39,136 bases of DNA, from NCBI RefSeq assembly GCF_000379805.1, contig NZ_KB903548.1, forward strand, positions 32,464 through 71,599, written 5' to 3'. Of this stretch, positions 8,567 through 17,900 are shown piece by piece. Each line of letters starts with the position of its first letter. Position 1 is the stretch's first letter. Position numbers and translations under genes: made by a program. The DNA is from Lewinella cohaerens DSM 23179 (lineage in GTDB: Bacteria; Bacteroidota; Bacteroidia; Chitinophagales; Saprospiraceae). The notes beneath the pieces were generated by a model. It made no database searches, had not been told where the DNA came from, and worked only from the letters and a program-made list of their open reading frames with translations.

Positions 8567-8880
8567 TGTCAATAGTTATAGCCGCCGATTGCTTAAGTGA
8601 GTAAGTGTTCTACAATAACACTAGCTCCCGCCCAGCCGTTCCCAGTGGCTTGTGATAGATAGTAGATCTCAGAAGATGGAAATATTTAAGGTAAATAAGC
8701 TTCCTATCCACCAATAAAGTTCCCCTCGCCTAAAATCTGGCCGCAAAGTTAGCAAGTGCAGCGGGGTATACGGTAGATTGAAAAGAAAAATTTGAGGAGA
8801 AGGGGGTAATTGGTGCTAAAACAGATTCTCTATGCTTCTAATATACACTTGGGAGACTGGCTAGTACTTTATAATTAGCT
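8567..8880. other. Gene-free stretch holding the thrS leader and promoter region
   Basis: This is the first part of a 618-base gap between thrS and the redoxin gene. It contains the predicted thrS promoter (8744-8751) and leader. The rest is AT-rich with a purine run at about 8795-8810. I see no gene, tRNA or T-box signature here; the remaining part of the gap is occupied by the palindrome at 8881-9140. Confidence 0.6.
8744..8751 (-). promoter_or_regulatory. Candidate -7 box for thrS
   Basis: The minus strand reads TAACTTTG, an exact TAnnTTTG match, about 178 nt upstream of the thrS ATG. The -33 box is weak. Confidence 0.45.
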
Positions 8881-9140
8881 GGACTTTGCCATAGGTATGC
8901 CTTCGACGTCGGCAAAAGTCCGTAGAAAGGATGCAGGCTGCTTCGCAGCCCTCAGGGTAGAAGGTATAGGGACAGTAGATCGTTTAAACATTAATTCCCA
9001 ACTTCAGTTAAAAACCCGGTGTTGGAAAATTTACAAGACATTTCTACTAGGGGTATTAAAGTCCCTCTACCTTCTACTCAAAGTGGCGATGCCATCGTCC
9101 ACGCATCTCTTTACGACTTTCGACACTTTGCCGAAAGTCA
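8881..9140. repeat. ~260-bp imperfect palindromic element
   Basis: The two halves pair over nearly their full length around a centre near 9011. Matching blocks, in nested order, are 8915-8934 with 9103-9120; 8955-8973 with 9061-9079 (17 of 19 positions); 8974-8979 with 9043-9048; and 8998-9002 with 9021-9025. The outer end GGACTTTGCC (8881-8890) also pairs locally with GGCAAAAGTCC (8911-8921), and the right end holds an 8-bp stem (9115-9122 with 9132-9139). A 98-codon frame through it (8897-9193) has no protein character. A left-arm copy occurs at 4445-4509. It resembles a degenerate miniature inverted-repeat element or a long hairpin RNA. Confidence 0.7.
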
Positions 9141-9184
9141 AGTTTAGAGCTTGTTGGGGAATTTTGCGAACTGCTTTTCAAACA

Positions 9185-10003
9185 TTAATTTGACCTTGAT
9201 AATTTTGACAACTCTTCTTTGCTGAGCATCCCATCATTATTTACATCCAATCTGTCAAAATCTCTTGCTAACGGACCTTGTACTTCTGCTTTACTTACTT
9301 GCTGATCATTATTAGTGTCCATCATCTCAATGATTTTCTCAGGGCTGGGAGGCCCTTTAGGACCTCGTCTTGATCCACCTTCTCCTGATTTTGAAATAGG
9401 GCAACCTATTGCTTTTGTAGTAGCAGGGTCAGGAGACTTTCCTGCTTCCAATGCAGCAATAGCCTGAGCAACATATCTTTCTTCTACATCTTCCGGAGAG
9501 TTAGAATTATCGTCGATAGCACCAATATACCTGACGATCAAATCCTTGTCTAACAAGAAAACATGTGGCGTTTTGGTCGCTCCATATTTCGGGTAAATGG
9601 CCTGTTTTTCATCTTTTAGATAAACGAATGGAAATCCCTTCTCTTGGTGCCTCGTGATCATATCCTGAAAAGTATTCCCACCTCCTTCGGCTCCGTCATT
9701 AGAATTTATTGCAATGACTGGATATCCTTTTGGAGCCATTTCATTGTGTAGCGCTATGAGACGATCTTCATACGCTTTTGCAAAAGGACATTCATTACTG
9801 GTAAATACAACAATGTATCCATTCGCATTTTCGATCATAGATAGAGATTGCATCTTACCATCTACGTTCTTTAATTGGAAATCTTCGGCTTTATCTCCAA
9901 TTTGATAACCCTCAGAGATGCTTTGTTTTTCATGCCGTGTTTGTTGCGCATTACAGCTAATACTGAAAAGCGCCAATAAAAGGACAAAGGACATATTTCT
10001 CAT
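9185..10003 (-). CDS. Redoxin-family lipoprotein/exported protein with EF-hand pair
   Basis: The 272-aa product begins with a signal segment containing SISC (Cys17), a plausible though not ideal lipobox, so it may be a lipoprotein or be cleaved after NAQ. Residues ~33-190 are a thioredoxin-fold redoxin of the AhpC/TSA type: QIGDKAEDFQL, the active-site region TSNECPFAKAY with a single Cys72, and the cis-proline KTPH near 146. A second cysteine occurs in IGCPIS (Cys201), as in other members of this subfamily. The C-terminus carries two canonical EF-hand loops, 229-240 (D-x-N-x-D-x-x-x-S-x-x-E) and 253-264, after a Gly/Pro-rich linker. It is likely a periplasmic or surface thiol protein that binds calcium. 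The partner and substrate are unknown. Confidence 0.85.
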   Translation of the reverse strand: MRNMSFVLLLALFSISCNAQQTRHEKQSISEGYQIGDKAEDFQLKNVDGKMQSLSMIENANGYIVVFTSNECPFAKAYEDRLIALHNEMAPKGYPVIAINSNDGAEGGGNTFQDMITRHQEKGFPFVYLKDEKQAIYPKYGATKTPHVFLLDKDLIVRYIGAIDDNSNSPEDVEERYVAQAIAALEAGKSPDPATTKAIGCPISKSGEGGSRRGPKGPPSPEKIIEMMDTNNDQQVSKAEVQGPLARDFDRLDVNNDGMLSKEELSKLSRSN

Positions 10004-10203
10004 GACAATGTGTTTTATATTCCTGTTCAGAACAAATGGTTAATTTATTTGTATCGACACATTAGACATTTCTTATCAATTTTCCTTCCCTCTTGTACCC
10101 GCTTTTTTTTAAAAAAACTAAAATCCACCTCTCAATCATAGTACAGCCTGACGATTTCCATAGGCTTTACCTGCTCTCCGAAAACTATAAACTAGTAAAG
10201 GCT

Positions 10204-11916
10204 TTACTTCTCATACACCCAATTCGCAACCACCGGCCCATCATTTGTTTGTACCAATATTCGGTACAATCCACTCGTCATTGTTGCACTTGGGCGTATA
10301 CGGTAGCGACCTTCTACCAGTGCCTCTAGTTCGCCACTAGCAACCAGCTGGCCCAATTCGTTGAACACCTGATAAGGCCAATCGCCGCTTAATTCACTTT
10401 CCGGCATTACCAGCATGATTTCACCGGAGCTAGGGTTGGGTGCTACCGTAGCTTTTCCTGCCACAGGCAAAGCCACCTGAGGATAAATACGCCGAATAAG
10501 CTGCCGTTCCTCCTTACTCAACTCACTGTCATCAAGTGTGCCGCCATTCATGTAAACATTGAGGTACATGTTGTTTCCCAGCGTGCGAGATAGGTTGGCG
10601 TTGGGGCCAAAGCGTAGTGTACTCCCCGGTGCCAGGTGTGCGTAAGCTTGCTCTCGTTCGCTACCGGTATAGGCTACCAACATCACTTTACTGTCAATGG
10701 TCATTGTGCTGTTTTGCTTCAAGTCTAAATGCCCATCACGGGCAAGGCCCAAGACGCCGATACCTGAACGTCCATAATCAAAAACAGCCTCCTCTTTTAT
10801 TGCCAAGGTACCCCCTGTTTGAAACATAAGACACGACCGTTTATTAGCAAATTCAAAGGCACCGCTCCCCATCAGATAAGTCGTATTGTCGGGAACGATC
10901 AAATCCGCAAAAAAGACCTGACATAGATTAGGGATCGCATAATCCAGCGTCAGGTTATGCCGTAGCGTATCAGAACCATCAACTAAACTCCCCCGAACAC
11001 CCGTGAAAGGCTGAAAAGTGAGCTCATCTTCTGACTCGAAGTAAATAGTTAAATCCAGAACCGTATCTGCTTCAAAATCAGGAATGGCCTCTACGTAGGT
11101 ATAATGGTCAAAGCTAGGAAAACCAAGTCCATCTTGCTGAACATAATAATAGTCGTAATACTCATCATCAGGAAATACAGTCTCACGTAAATAACCTCTA
11201 TAAGTGGTTTCACCTATAGCCATGTATTCATAAAACACAAAAGCCCAGACCTGCCCGTAGCCGCCCCATGGGCCTTGATATATGGGGTCCGAAAAAAACT
11301 GCCGTGGCTTAAAGGTTAAACCAGAGAGGTCCTCTTCCTCAAAAGAAAACTTCATAATGTATTCCTGTAAGTAGATACTATCCAGGTTCTCTGTTGGCCA
11401 ACAGCCACTGACTTCTTTATAAGCCCCCGCCAGTTCCCGTACAACTCGCTGGACGGTACTGTCTGCTGAAAATGGTACCGTATAAATAGCCAGTAAACCA
11501 GAGCACAATTCATCAGCACAGGTGTCCGCAAGGATTACCTGTGCATCCGTCCAGTAGTTGCCAACACTCCGATACATCCCATTGGTGGGAAGCTGGGTTT
11601 CCTGATTCTCCATTTTGTAGCGAAAGAAGAGCGGCAGTGTAGAATCCAAGGTCTCCAGATCTAGGATCCAGTCGCCATCCATTTCCCGAAAACTGAGGCA
11701 GCGAGAGCTATCCAATGTACCATCCCAGGTACCTTCTAATGTTTGGTAGACCGACCACTCCGTTGGCAAAACCACCAATTCGGTCGTATCAAACGGACAA
11801 GGTTGTTCAGAAAAATTTTGCTGGATATGGTCGCTACCCGAGGAAGGAATAATATCCTGGCTCATGGCAAGAAACGGCAGGACAAAGCATAGTAAAAATG
11901 TAGTTATAGAGCGCAT
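10204..11916 (-). CDS. T9SS type A cargo protein (570 aa)
   Basis: A signal peptide (MRSITTFLLCFVLPFLAMSQ) opens the protein. Residues ~35-300 are rich in Trp, Tyr and acidic residues, with paired Cys (ADTCADELCSG). Residues ~330-460 read like a short beta-helix or repetitive strand region (GAFEFANKRSC, GTLAIKEEAVFDYG, GHLDLKQNSTMTID). The end is a sorting domain (TVAPNPSSGEIMLVMPESE, FNELGQLVASG, MTSGLYRILVQ). I recognise no enzyme family in the ectodomain; a surface or secreted role is inferred from the two export signals. The neighbour downstream on the same strand is the redoxin gene, 200 nt away and probably separate. Confidence 0.85.
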   Translation of the reverse strand: MRSITTFLLCFVLPFLAMSQDIIPSSGSDHIQQNFSEQPCPFDTTELVVLPTEWSVYQTLEGTWDGTLDSSRCLSFREMDGDWILDLETLDSTLPLFFRYKMENQETQLPTNGMYRSVGNYWTDAQVILADTCADELCSGLLAIYTVPFSADSTVQRVVRELAGAYKEVSGCWPTENLDSIYLQEYIMKFSFEEEDLSGLTFKPRQFFSDPIYQGPWGGYGQVWAFVFYEYMAIGETTYRGYLRETVFPDDEYYDYYYVQQDGLGFPSFDHYTYVEAIPDFEADTVLDLTIYFESEDELTFQPFTGVRGSLVDGSDTLRHNLTLDYAIPNLCQVFFADLIVPDNTTYLMGSGAFEFANKRSCLMFQTGGTLAIKEEAVFDYGRSGIGVLGLARDGHLDLKQNSTMTIDSKVMLVAYTGSEREQAYAHLAPGSTLRFGPNANLSRTLGNNMYLNVYMNGGTLDDSELSKEERQLIRRIYPQVALPVAGKATVAPNPSSGEIMLVMPESELSGDWPYQVFNELGQLVASGELEALVEGRYRIRPSATMTSGLYRILVQTNDGPVVANWVYEK

Positions 11917-12016
11917 AAGAGAAAGGTTTTTAAGCAGTTACCTCTTAAAAATAAAGAATCTAACATTAATATGCTTTAAGGAATCAGCGTTCGTAGGGTG
12001 GCTGACAGAATATTAG

Positions 12017-12045
12017 TTGCACTTCCTCCAAAAGCCTTACTTTTG
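12017..12045 (+). promoter_or_regulatory. Promoter of the LytS/LytTR pair, predicted near-leaderless
   Basis: A TTG (12017-12019) and TACTTTTG (12038-12045) are 18 nt apart, close to the Bacteroidota -33/-7 arrangement. If the box sits at -7, transcription starts at about 12052, one base before the ATG at 12053, so the mRNA would be essentially leaderless. Confidence 0.5.
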
Positions 12046-12052
12046 AAAAACA

Positions 12053-13093
12053 ATGAAGAGATCAATTTACACATTACTCCATTTAGGGTTTTGGCTTGGG
12101 TATCTGGTACTGGTGCTGATCGTGTTTTTCCTTGGAACCCAGGGAGAGGAGTTCGAAGCGGGGGATGGCCGCTATTATTTTTCTTTTGTCACAGGAGGAG
12201 CAATCGTCCCTGCAGTCGTTTCTTTCTACGCTTGCTTCTATCATCTTTTTAATCACTACCTACAAAAGCAAAAAGTACTCCAGGCCGTTACTGGAGGGCT
12301 ATTGATTGCAGTGGGAGCAGTAGCGATAGGCGTACTTTTTGTCGCCCTTACTTCCTCCGTAGCGCTAGGTTGTATTCAACAAGGCTTGCCTTACGCTTTG
12401 GGTTTTATGTTTGCAATAGCGCTTGTTTTTGGGATTATAGCACTCGTTATCAAAGGGTTTATAACTTGGTTTGATGAGCTGAAACTAAAAGAAGAGTTAG
12501 TAGAAAAGAATCATCAAATGGAGTTGGCACTGGTCAAGGCACAACTCGACCCACATTTTCTTTTCAATACCATTAACAATATTGATGTACTGATTGCGAA
12601 AGATCCGGAATTGGCCTCCAACTACCTGATTAAGCTATCAGACATGATGCGCTTCATGCTGTACGAAACCAAAGCAGAAACCATTCCGCTCGCGCAAGAA
12701 TTGGCATACATTGAGAAATATGTTCAACTGCAACAAATCAGAACCGCAAATAGCAATTACGTAAATTACCAAGTCGAGGGTACACCCGCCAATAGGAAGG
12801 TCGCTCCCATGATCTTTATTCCTTTTATTGAAAATGCTTTCAAGCATACCGGAAACAAAAAGACAAAGGAAGCGGTGACTATAAAGGTTCAGATAGAGAA
12901 AGATGCTATTTTATTTCGTTGCCAAAATAAATTTACCGCACAGAACGCTCCCTCGAATGGTCAGAACGGATTGGGAAATGGCCTTATTGAAAAACGCTTA
13001 AAATTGCTCTATCCTAAAAAACACCGCCTTCACATTGACCAGCAAGGTGGGAATTACACCGTAGAACTAAAGCTCTTGCATGCAGCTGTATAA
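12053..13093 (+). CDS. LytS/YehU-type sensor histidine kinase
   Basis: The 346-aa protein has four hydrophobic segments (about 10-28, 45-68, 78-100 and 112-138), then a short coiled linker and a His_kinase domain. The phospho-acceptor His168 sits in LVKAQLDPHFLFNTINN, the hallmark of this family. The ATP-binding part shows the N-box-like PFIENAFKHT and the glycine-rich QNGLGNGL. It probably senses a membrane or envelope signal and phosphorylates the LytTR regulator, whose gene overlaps its end by 14 nt. There is no separate periplasmic sensing domain, so the membrane segments themselves may sense the signal. Confidence 0.95.
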   Translation: MKRSIYTLLHLGFWLGYLVLVLIVFFLGTQGEEFEAGDGRYYFSFVTGGAIVPAVVSFYACFYHLFNHYLQKQKVLQAVTGGLLIAVGAVAIGVLFVALTSSVALGCIQQGLPYALGFMFAIALVFGIIALVIKGFITWFDELKLKEELVEKNHQMELALVKAQLDPHFLFNTINNIDVLIAKDPELASNYLIKLSDMMRFMLYETKAETIPLAQELAYIEKYVQLQQIRTANSNYVNYQVEGTPANRKVAPMIFIPFIENAFKHTGNKKTKEAVTIKVQIEKDAILFRCQNKFTAQNAPSNGQNGLGNGLIEKRLKLLYPKKHRLHIDQQGGNYTVELKLLHAAV

Positions 13094-13769
13094 ATGTATC
13101 ATCATAGAAGACGAACCTTTGGCGATGGAGCGAACCAAGGGATATGTAGAGAAAGTCCCCTTCCTGCAATTAGATCAAACATTTGAAGATGCGCTCGCTG
13201 GCCTGAGCTACCTGCAGACTCACACCGTCGACATTCTTTTTCTTGATATCAACATGGACGAGCTATCAGGAATAGAGTTATTGGAAAGTACTGCTATCTC
13301 CAGTCAGGTTATCATCACCACCGCTTACCAGCAGTACGCCCTCAAAGGTTTCGAACTCAATGTAACCGATTACCTATTGAAGCCGTTTACTTTTCAACGC
13401 TTCCTACAAGCCGTCAATAAAGCCCAGGAAAACCTGGCTAATCGCACCCCCAAAACAGCTATTGAATTCATTTTCGTAAAAACAGAGAACCGTCTTGAAA
13501 AAATCCTGGTAGGAAACATTTTATACATCGAAGGGATGCGGGATTATCGCAGAATTCATTGTGTGGACAAAAAAATAATGACCCTACAAAATTTCGGTGA
13601 GCTGGAACAAATGCTACCCGCCCATCTTATTGCCCGCGTCCATAAGTCCTATATGATAGCCATTGCCAAAATTGATACCATTGAACGAGGTCGAATCTTA
13701 ATTGCTGATCAACGGATTCCAATTTCAGCCACTTATAAAGAGGCTTTTCTAGCAAGAATCAAGGGATAA
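13080..13769 (+). CDS. LytTR-type response regulator
   Basis: Residues 1-115 are a receiver domain with acidic pocket E10/D11, phospho-acceptor Asp56 in LFLDINMDELSG, Thr80/81 and Lys101 in LLKPF. Residues ~130-229 are a LytTR DNA-binding domain (FIFVKTENRLEKI, then ILYIEGMRDYRRIH, ending in IPISATYKEAF). The start codon lies inside the kinase gene, so the two are translationally coupled and form a cognate pair. LytTR regulators bind paired direct repeats upstream of their targets. The DUF2306 gene begins 117 nt downstream and could be a target or operon member; this is inference. Confidence 0.96.
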   Translation: MQLYKCIIIEDEPLAMERTKGYVEKVPFLQLDQTFEDALAGLSYLQTHTVDILFLDINMDELSGIELLESTAISSQVIITTAYQQYALKGFELNVTDYLLKPFTFQRFLQAVNKAQENLANRTPKTAIEFIFVKTENRLEKILVGNILYIEGMRDYRRIHCVDKKIMTLQNFGELEQMLPAHLIARVHKSYMIAIAKIDTIERGRILIADQRIPISATYKEAFLARIKG

Positions 13770-13886
13770 ACTGGCAGATAAAAAACGCTTCCTTGCAGAC
13801 ACATTCCTCCATTTGGTGTATCCTCTTTGCAGTACGCGCCTAAAGCATTTAATCTTGGCTTTTGAAAACCCTCAAAAGTCAACAAA

Positions 13887-14714
13887 ATGGTTTCCGATCT
13901 TCAAGCAGCACAGCAAGCAGGCCAATTAACGAAAGCGAACAAGCGCCTTAAAAAGCTCAGTCAAGTCCTATTTGCCATCGCCGTTATCGGCCAATGGATG
14001 TTTGTCTATTACATTGTCGCCTTTTACGGTGGCATTGCCGTAAGTGGTGAGTACGAAAAAGTTAATGAAGCATTAGGGCACGGTATCATCAAAGGCGATA
14101 GTATGGGCAACTTGATGCTAGGTGTACATTTAGCACTGGCTGTAGTTGTTACTTTTGGCGGACCTCTTCAGTTTTCTGCCGCCATCAGAAAGCACTTCCC
14201 TTTGTTCCACCGCTGGAATGGCCGCATATTTTACCTCACTGCTTTTGTGGTCACTTTTGCTGGTTTGTACATGATTTATACCAGAGGTGCTCATGGTGGT
14301 ATTACGGGATTATTAGGAAATACCCTCAACGCTGCTTTAATTATTACGTTCTCTACCTTGGCTTGGCGAACGGCTATGCAAAGAGACTTTATTGCGCACA
14401 AAAAATGGGCGATCCGGGCATTCTTGATGGTGAGCGGCGTATGGTTTTTCCGCCTGGGCTATGGCATCTGGATTTTAATAACAGGCTTTACCGCGCCTGG
14501 TACTAATGGCAATCTCAATGGCCCGTTTGACATTTTCCTCAGTTTTGGTCATTCGCTCGTCCCTTTGCTTATTCTTGAAGCCTATTTTTATGCCAAACAA
14601 CATTCTAGCTTGCGCATAAAACGGTTCGGAGTAGGGGCACTTATTGGATTAAGTCTATTGATGATCGGAGGTATTGCTATGATAGCCTTAGTATTTTGGG
14701 CACCTCACCTTTGA
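13887..14714 (+). CDS. DUF2306 family membrane protein
   Basis: The 275-aa product has about seven membrane segments (near 28-50, 76-96, 110-128, 140-160, 176-200, 215-236 and 250-272). The motif FPLFHRWNGRIFYL (~108-121) and the later AHKKWAIRAF (~171-180) hold the conserved histidines of the family, which are sometimes suggested to bind heme; that is not shown here. Its function is unknown. The N-terminal ~25 residues are charged and cytosolic. It lies directly after the two-component genes on the same strand. I start at ATG 13887 because no closer start precedes the first helix. Confidence 0.85.
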   Translation: MVSDLQAAQQAGQLTKANKRLKKLSQVLFAIAVIGQWMFVYYIVAFYGGIAVSGEYEKVNEALGHGIIKGDSMGNLMLGVHLALAVVVTFGGPLQFSAAIRKHFPLFHRWNGRIFYLTAFVVTFAGLYMIYTRGAHGGITGLLGNTLNAALIITFSTLAWRTAMQRDFIAHKKWAIRAFLMVSGVWFFRLGYGIWILITGFTAPGTNGNLNGPFDIFLSFGHSLVPLLILEAYFYAKQHSSLRIKRFGVGALIGLSLLMIGGIAMIALVFWAPHL

Positions 14715-14750
14715 TCCTATTCAAGTAGAACGGAAATAGCCTTAAATACC

Positions 14751-14758
14751 TATCTTTG
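14751..14758 (+). promoter_or_regulatory. Candidate -7 box for icmF
   Basis: TATCTTTG is an exact TAnnTTTG match. A start at about 14765 would give a leader of about 230 nt that contains the palindromic structure at 14777-14966. The -33 box is poorly placed. Confidence 0.5.
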
Positions 14759-14776
14759 CGCCACCAAATTAGAACC

Positions 14777-14966
14777 CTTGCTTAAATCAGACTTGTTCTA
14801 TAGAGATCAAATCGGAGTTAAATCGCGCCTTATCTTCCAACGCTGTACCTTTTTTGAGTCGCTTAGCTAAGGCTAGGCTCCTAAAAAAGGTTTCGCGTCG
14901 TCGATAAAGCATCAATTTTCCTGACGATTTGCCTCAACAGAACAAGTCTACTAATTGTTGAGCAAG
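14777..14966 (+). ncRNA. Long rod-like palindromic leader of icmF (candidate structured RNA)
   Basis: Nested complementary blocks in strict order define a ~190-nt imperfect palindrome: CTTGCT 14777-14782 with 14961-14966; AGACTTGTTCT 14789-14799 with 14939-14949 (perfect); CAAATCG 14808-14814 with 14925-14931; TTATC 14830-14834 with 14903-14907; ACCTTTTTT 14847-14855 with 14883-14891; the tip holds the palindrome CTTAGCTAAG (14862-14871). It lies between the predicted promoter and the icmF start. It does not fit the cobalamin riboswitch pattern. It could be a cis-regulatory RNA or a miniature inverted-repeat element. That it is transcribed is inferred. Confidence 0.55.
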
Positions 14967-14997
14967 TATTAGACTGTCCTAACCAATACCGCAACTG

Positions 14998-17900
14998 ATG
15001 CAGCAAGTAGCTCCCTACCAACCGCAGCACAAAATTCGCATTGTCACCGCCGCCAGCCTTTTCGATGGCCATGATGCAGCCATTAATATCATGCGCCGCA
15101 TTATGCAATCCAGCGGTGCCGAGATCATCCACTTGGGCCACAATCGCTCCGTGCAAGATATTGTAGAGACCGCCATTCAAGAAGATGCGCAGGCGATTGC
15201 TATCACCTCTTACCAGGGTGGGCATACCGAGTTTTTCAAGTACATGCACGACTTGCTGAAAGAACGTGGTGCTGGTCATATCAAGATTGTTGGTGGCGGT
15301 GGCGGAACCATCCTACCTTCCGAGATCGAAGAGTTACACGCTTACGGCATCGATCGCATCTACGCACCAGACGATGGCCGCACCCTCGGCTTGCAGGGCA
15401 TGATCAACGATGTTTTAAGCAAAGCAGACTACCCCCTCGGCGAGCAACTTAATGGCGAAGTAAAAGAATTCACCTCGCGCAAAGCTACCGCTGTGGCCCG
15501 CTTGATCACCGCTGCGGAAAACTACCCGAAAGAAAATGCTACCTGGCTAAAGGACGTACAGGAAAAAGCTGCTACTATAAAAACACCCGTACTTGGTATT
15601 ACAGGTACAGGCGGCGCTGGAAAATCAAGCCTTGTTGACGAGCTCATTCGTCGGTTTTTACGTGATTTTCCGGAAAAGACCTTGGGCATTATTTCCGTCG
15701 ACCCGTCTAAGCGGCGTACCGGCGGTGCTCTCCTTGGTGACCGCATACGGATGAACGCCGTGAGCCCCGCCATCGCGGGAGACCGTGTGTATATGCGCTC
15801 ATTAGCGACCCGCCAGAGCAATCTGGCACTTTCGGCCCATGTGCAGTCTGCAGTAGACATCCTCAAGGTGGCAGGCTATGACCTCGTCATTCTAGAAACT
15901 TCAGGCATTGGCCAATCGGATACGGAAATCATCGACCACTCTGATGTTTCCCTTTATGTGATGACGCCTGAATTCGGCGCAGCCACCCAACTGGAAAAAA
16001 TCGACATGCTGGATTTTGCGGACATCATTGCCGTAAATAAATTCGATAAGCGAGGAGCCCTCGACGCTCTCCGTTCCGTCAAAAAACAATACCAGCGCAA
16101 TCACCAGCTTTGGGATCAGCAACTGGAAGGAATGCCCGTTTACGGCGCAATCGCCAGTCAATTTAATGATCCTGGTGTCAATTCTTTGTACCAAGCTCTA
16201 CTTGCCAAAGTAGATGAGCGGTGCGAAACCAGCCTGGCAGCAGCCAGCAGTGGAAGTGTCTTGGGTGAAAGTGAAAAGATATTTATCATCCCACCTGCAC
16301 GCGTTCGTTACCTATCTGAAATATCAGAGAGCATCCGCACCTACAACCAATGGGCCCAGGATCAGGCAGACATTGCAGATCGCCTTTACAGCATCCAGCA
16401 AACGATTGACACCCTTCGATCGGCAGCCAAAAACGACCAGCATCGCACAGAAGATTTGGAAAATCTTCAGGAAGAAATCAAACGCGACCTCGACGGTCAC
16501 AATTGGCATTTGCTCGAAGAGTGGGAGGCTAAAGTGCAACGCTACACCGCCGACGAATACGTCTATCAGGTGAGGGGCCGCGATATCAAAGTACCGACCT
16601 TTACCAAAACGCTTTCCAACACCAAGGTTCCTCGGGTAAGTTTACCGAAATACCGCTCCTGGGGAGACATCCTTCAGTGGAGCCTCCAAGAAAATGTGCC
16701 CGGCGAGTTTCCCTACGCTGCTGGTGTATTCCCATTTAAGCGAAAAGGCGAAGACCCTACCCGTATGTTTGCCGGTGAGGGAGGCCCCGAACGTACCAAC
16801 AAGCGCTTCCATTACCTTTCTTCTGGAATGCCGGCCGCGCGCTTGTCTACCGCTTTTGACTCCGTGACGCTTTACGGCGAAGATCCCGATTATCGACCCG
16901 ATATTTACGGCAAAGTGGGCAACTCCGGCGTAAGCGTCTGCTGCCTCGATGATGCCAAGAAGCTCTACTCCGGTTTTGACCTTTGTGATCCGCGTACTTC
17001 GGTATCCATGACCATCAACGGGCCAGCGGCTACCATTTGTGCCTTCTTTATGAATGCAGCCGTCGATCAACAATGCGAATTGTATATCAAAGAGCACGGT
17101 CTTGAAGATCAGGTAGAAGCTAAGTTCAAAGAACTCTATGATGACCAGGGACTAGATCGCCCGGTTTATTACGGCGATTTGCCGGAAGGGAATAATGGCT
17201 TGGGCTTGATGCTCTTGGGCCTTACTGGTGACCAGGTACTCGATCCAAAAGTATACGCTGAGCTGCGTGCAAAAGCACTCCGTTCCGTACGTGGTACTGT
17301 TCAAGCTGACATTCTCAAGGAGGATCAGGCGCAGAATACTTGTATCTTCAGTACCGAGTTTTCACTCAAACTGATGGGCGACGTTCAAGCTTCTTTTATT
17401 GAGCATGGCGTGCGCAATTTCTACTCTGTTTCTATCTCCGGTTATCATATCGCAGAAGCAGGGGCCAATCCGATTTCGCAGCTTGCCTTCACCTTGTCCA
17501 ATGGCTTTACTTTCGTGGAATACTACCTTTCGCGAGGGATGAATATCGACGATTTTGCACCTAACTTATCGTTCTTCTTTAGCAATGGTGTTGATGCAGA
17601 ATACGCCGTTATTGGCCGAGTGGCACGCCGTATTTGGGCGAAAGCCATGAAGCAGAAATACAACGCCAATGATCGGAGTCAGAAGCTGAAGTACCACATT
17701 CAAACCAGCGGGCGCAGCTTACACGCACAGGAAATTGACTTCAACGATATCCGTACAACGCTTCAGGCACTGTATGCCATTTACGACAACTGTAACAGCC
17801 TTCATACCAATGCCTACGATGAGGCTATCACTACTCCTACAGAGAATAGTGTGCGCCGGGCAGTAGCCATACAGATGATTATCAATCACGAGCTGGGTTT

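Noticed and set aside
8567-8745. T-box leader for thrS
   Set aside because: The conserved T-box sequence and specifier-type stem are absent, and T-boxes are not expected in this phylum.
8897-9193. 98-codon plus-strand open frame in the thrS-redoxin gap
   Set aside because: It runs through the imperfect palindrome, has no recognisable domain and an unnatural composition, so it is explained by the repeat.
10150-10210. Terminator after the 570-aa T9SS gene
   Set aside because: A CTTTAC/GTAAAG pair exists but the stem is short, overlaps the stop codon and has no U-run.
14760-14997. Cobalamin riboswitch upstream of icmF
   Set aside because: Expected for a B12 enzyme, but I find no B12-box or the usual core; the region is a different, rod-like palindrome.
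14881-15279. 132-codon minus-strand frame over the icmF start and leader
   Set aside because: It overlaps the B12-binding domain in antisense and has no domain or start signal.
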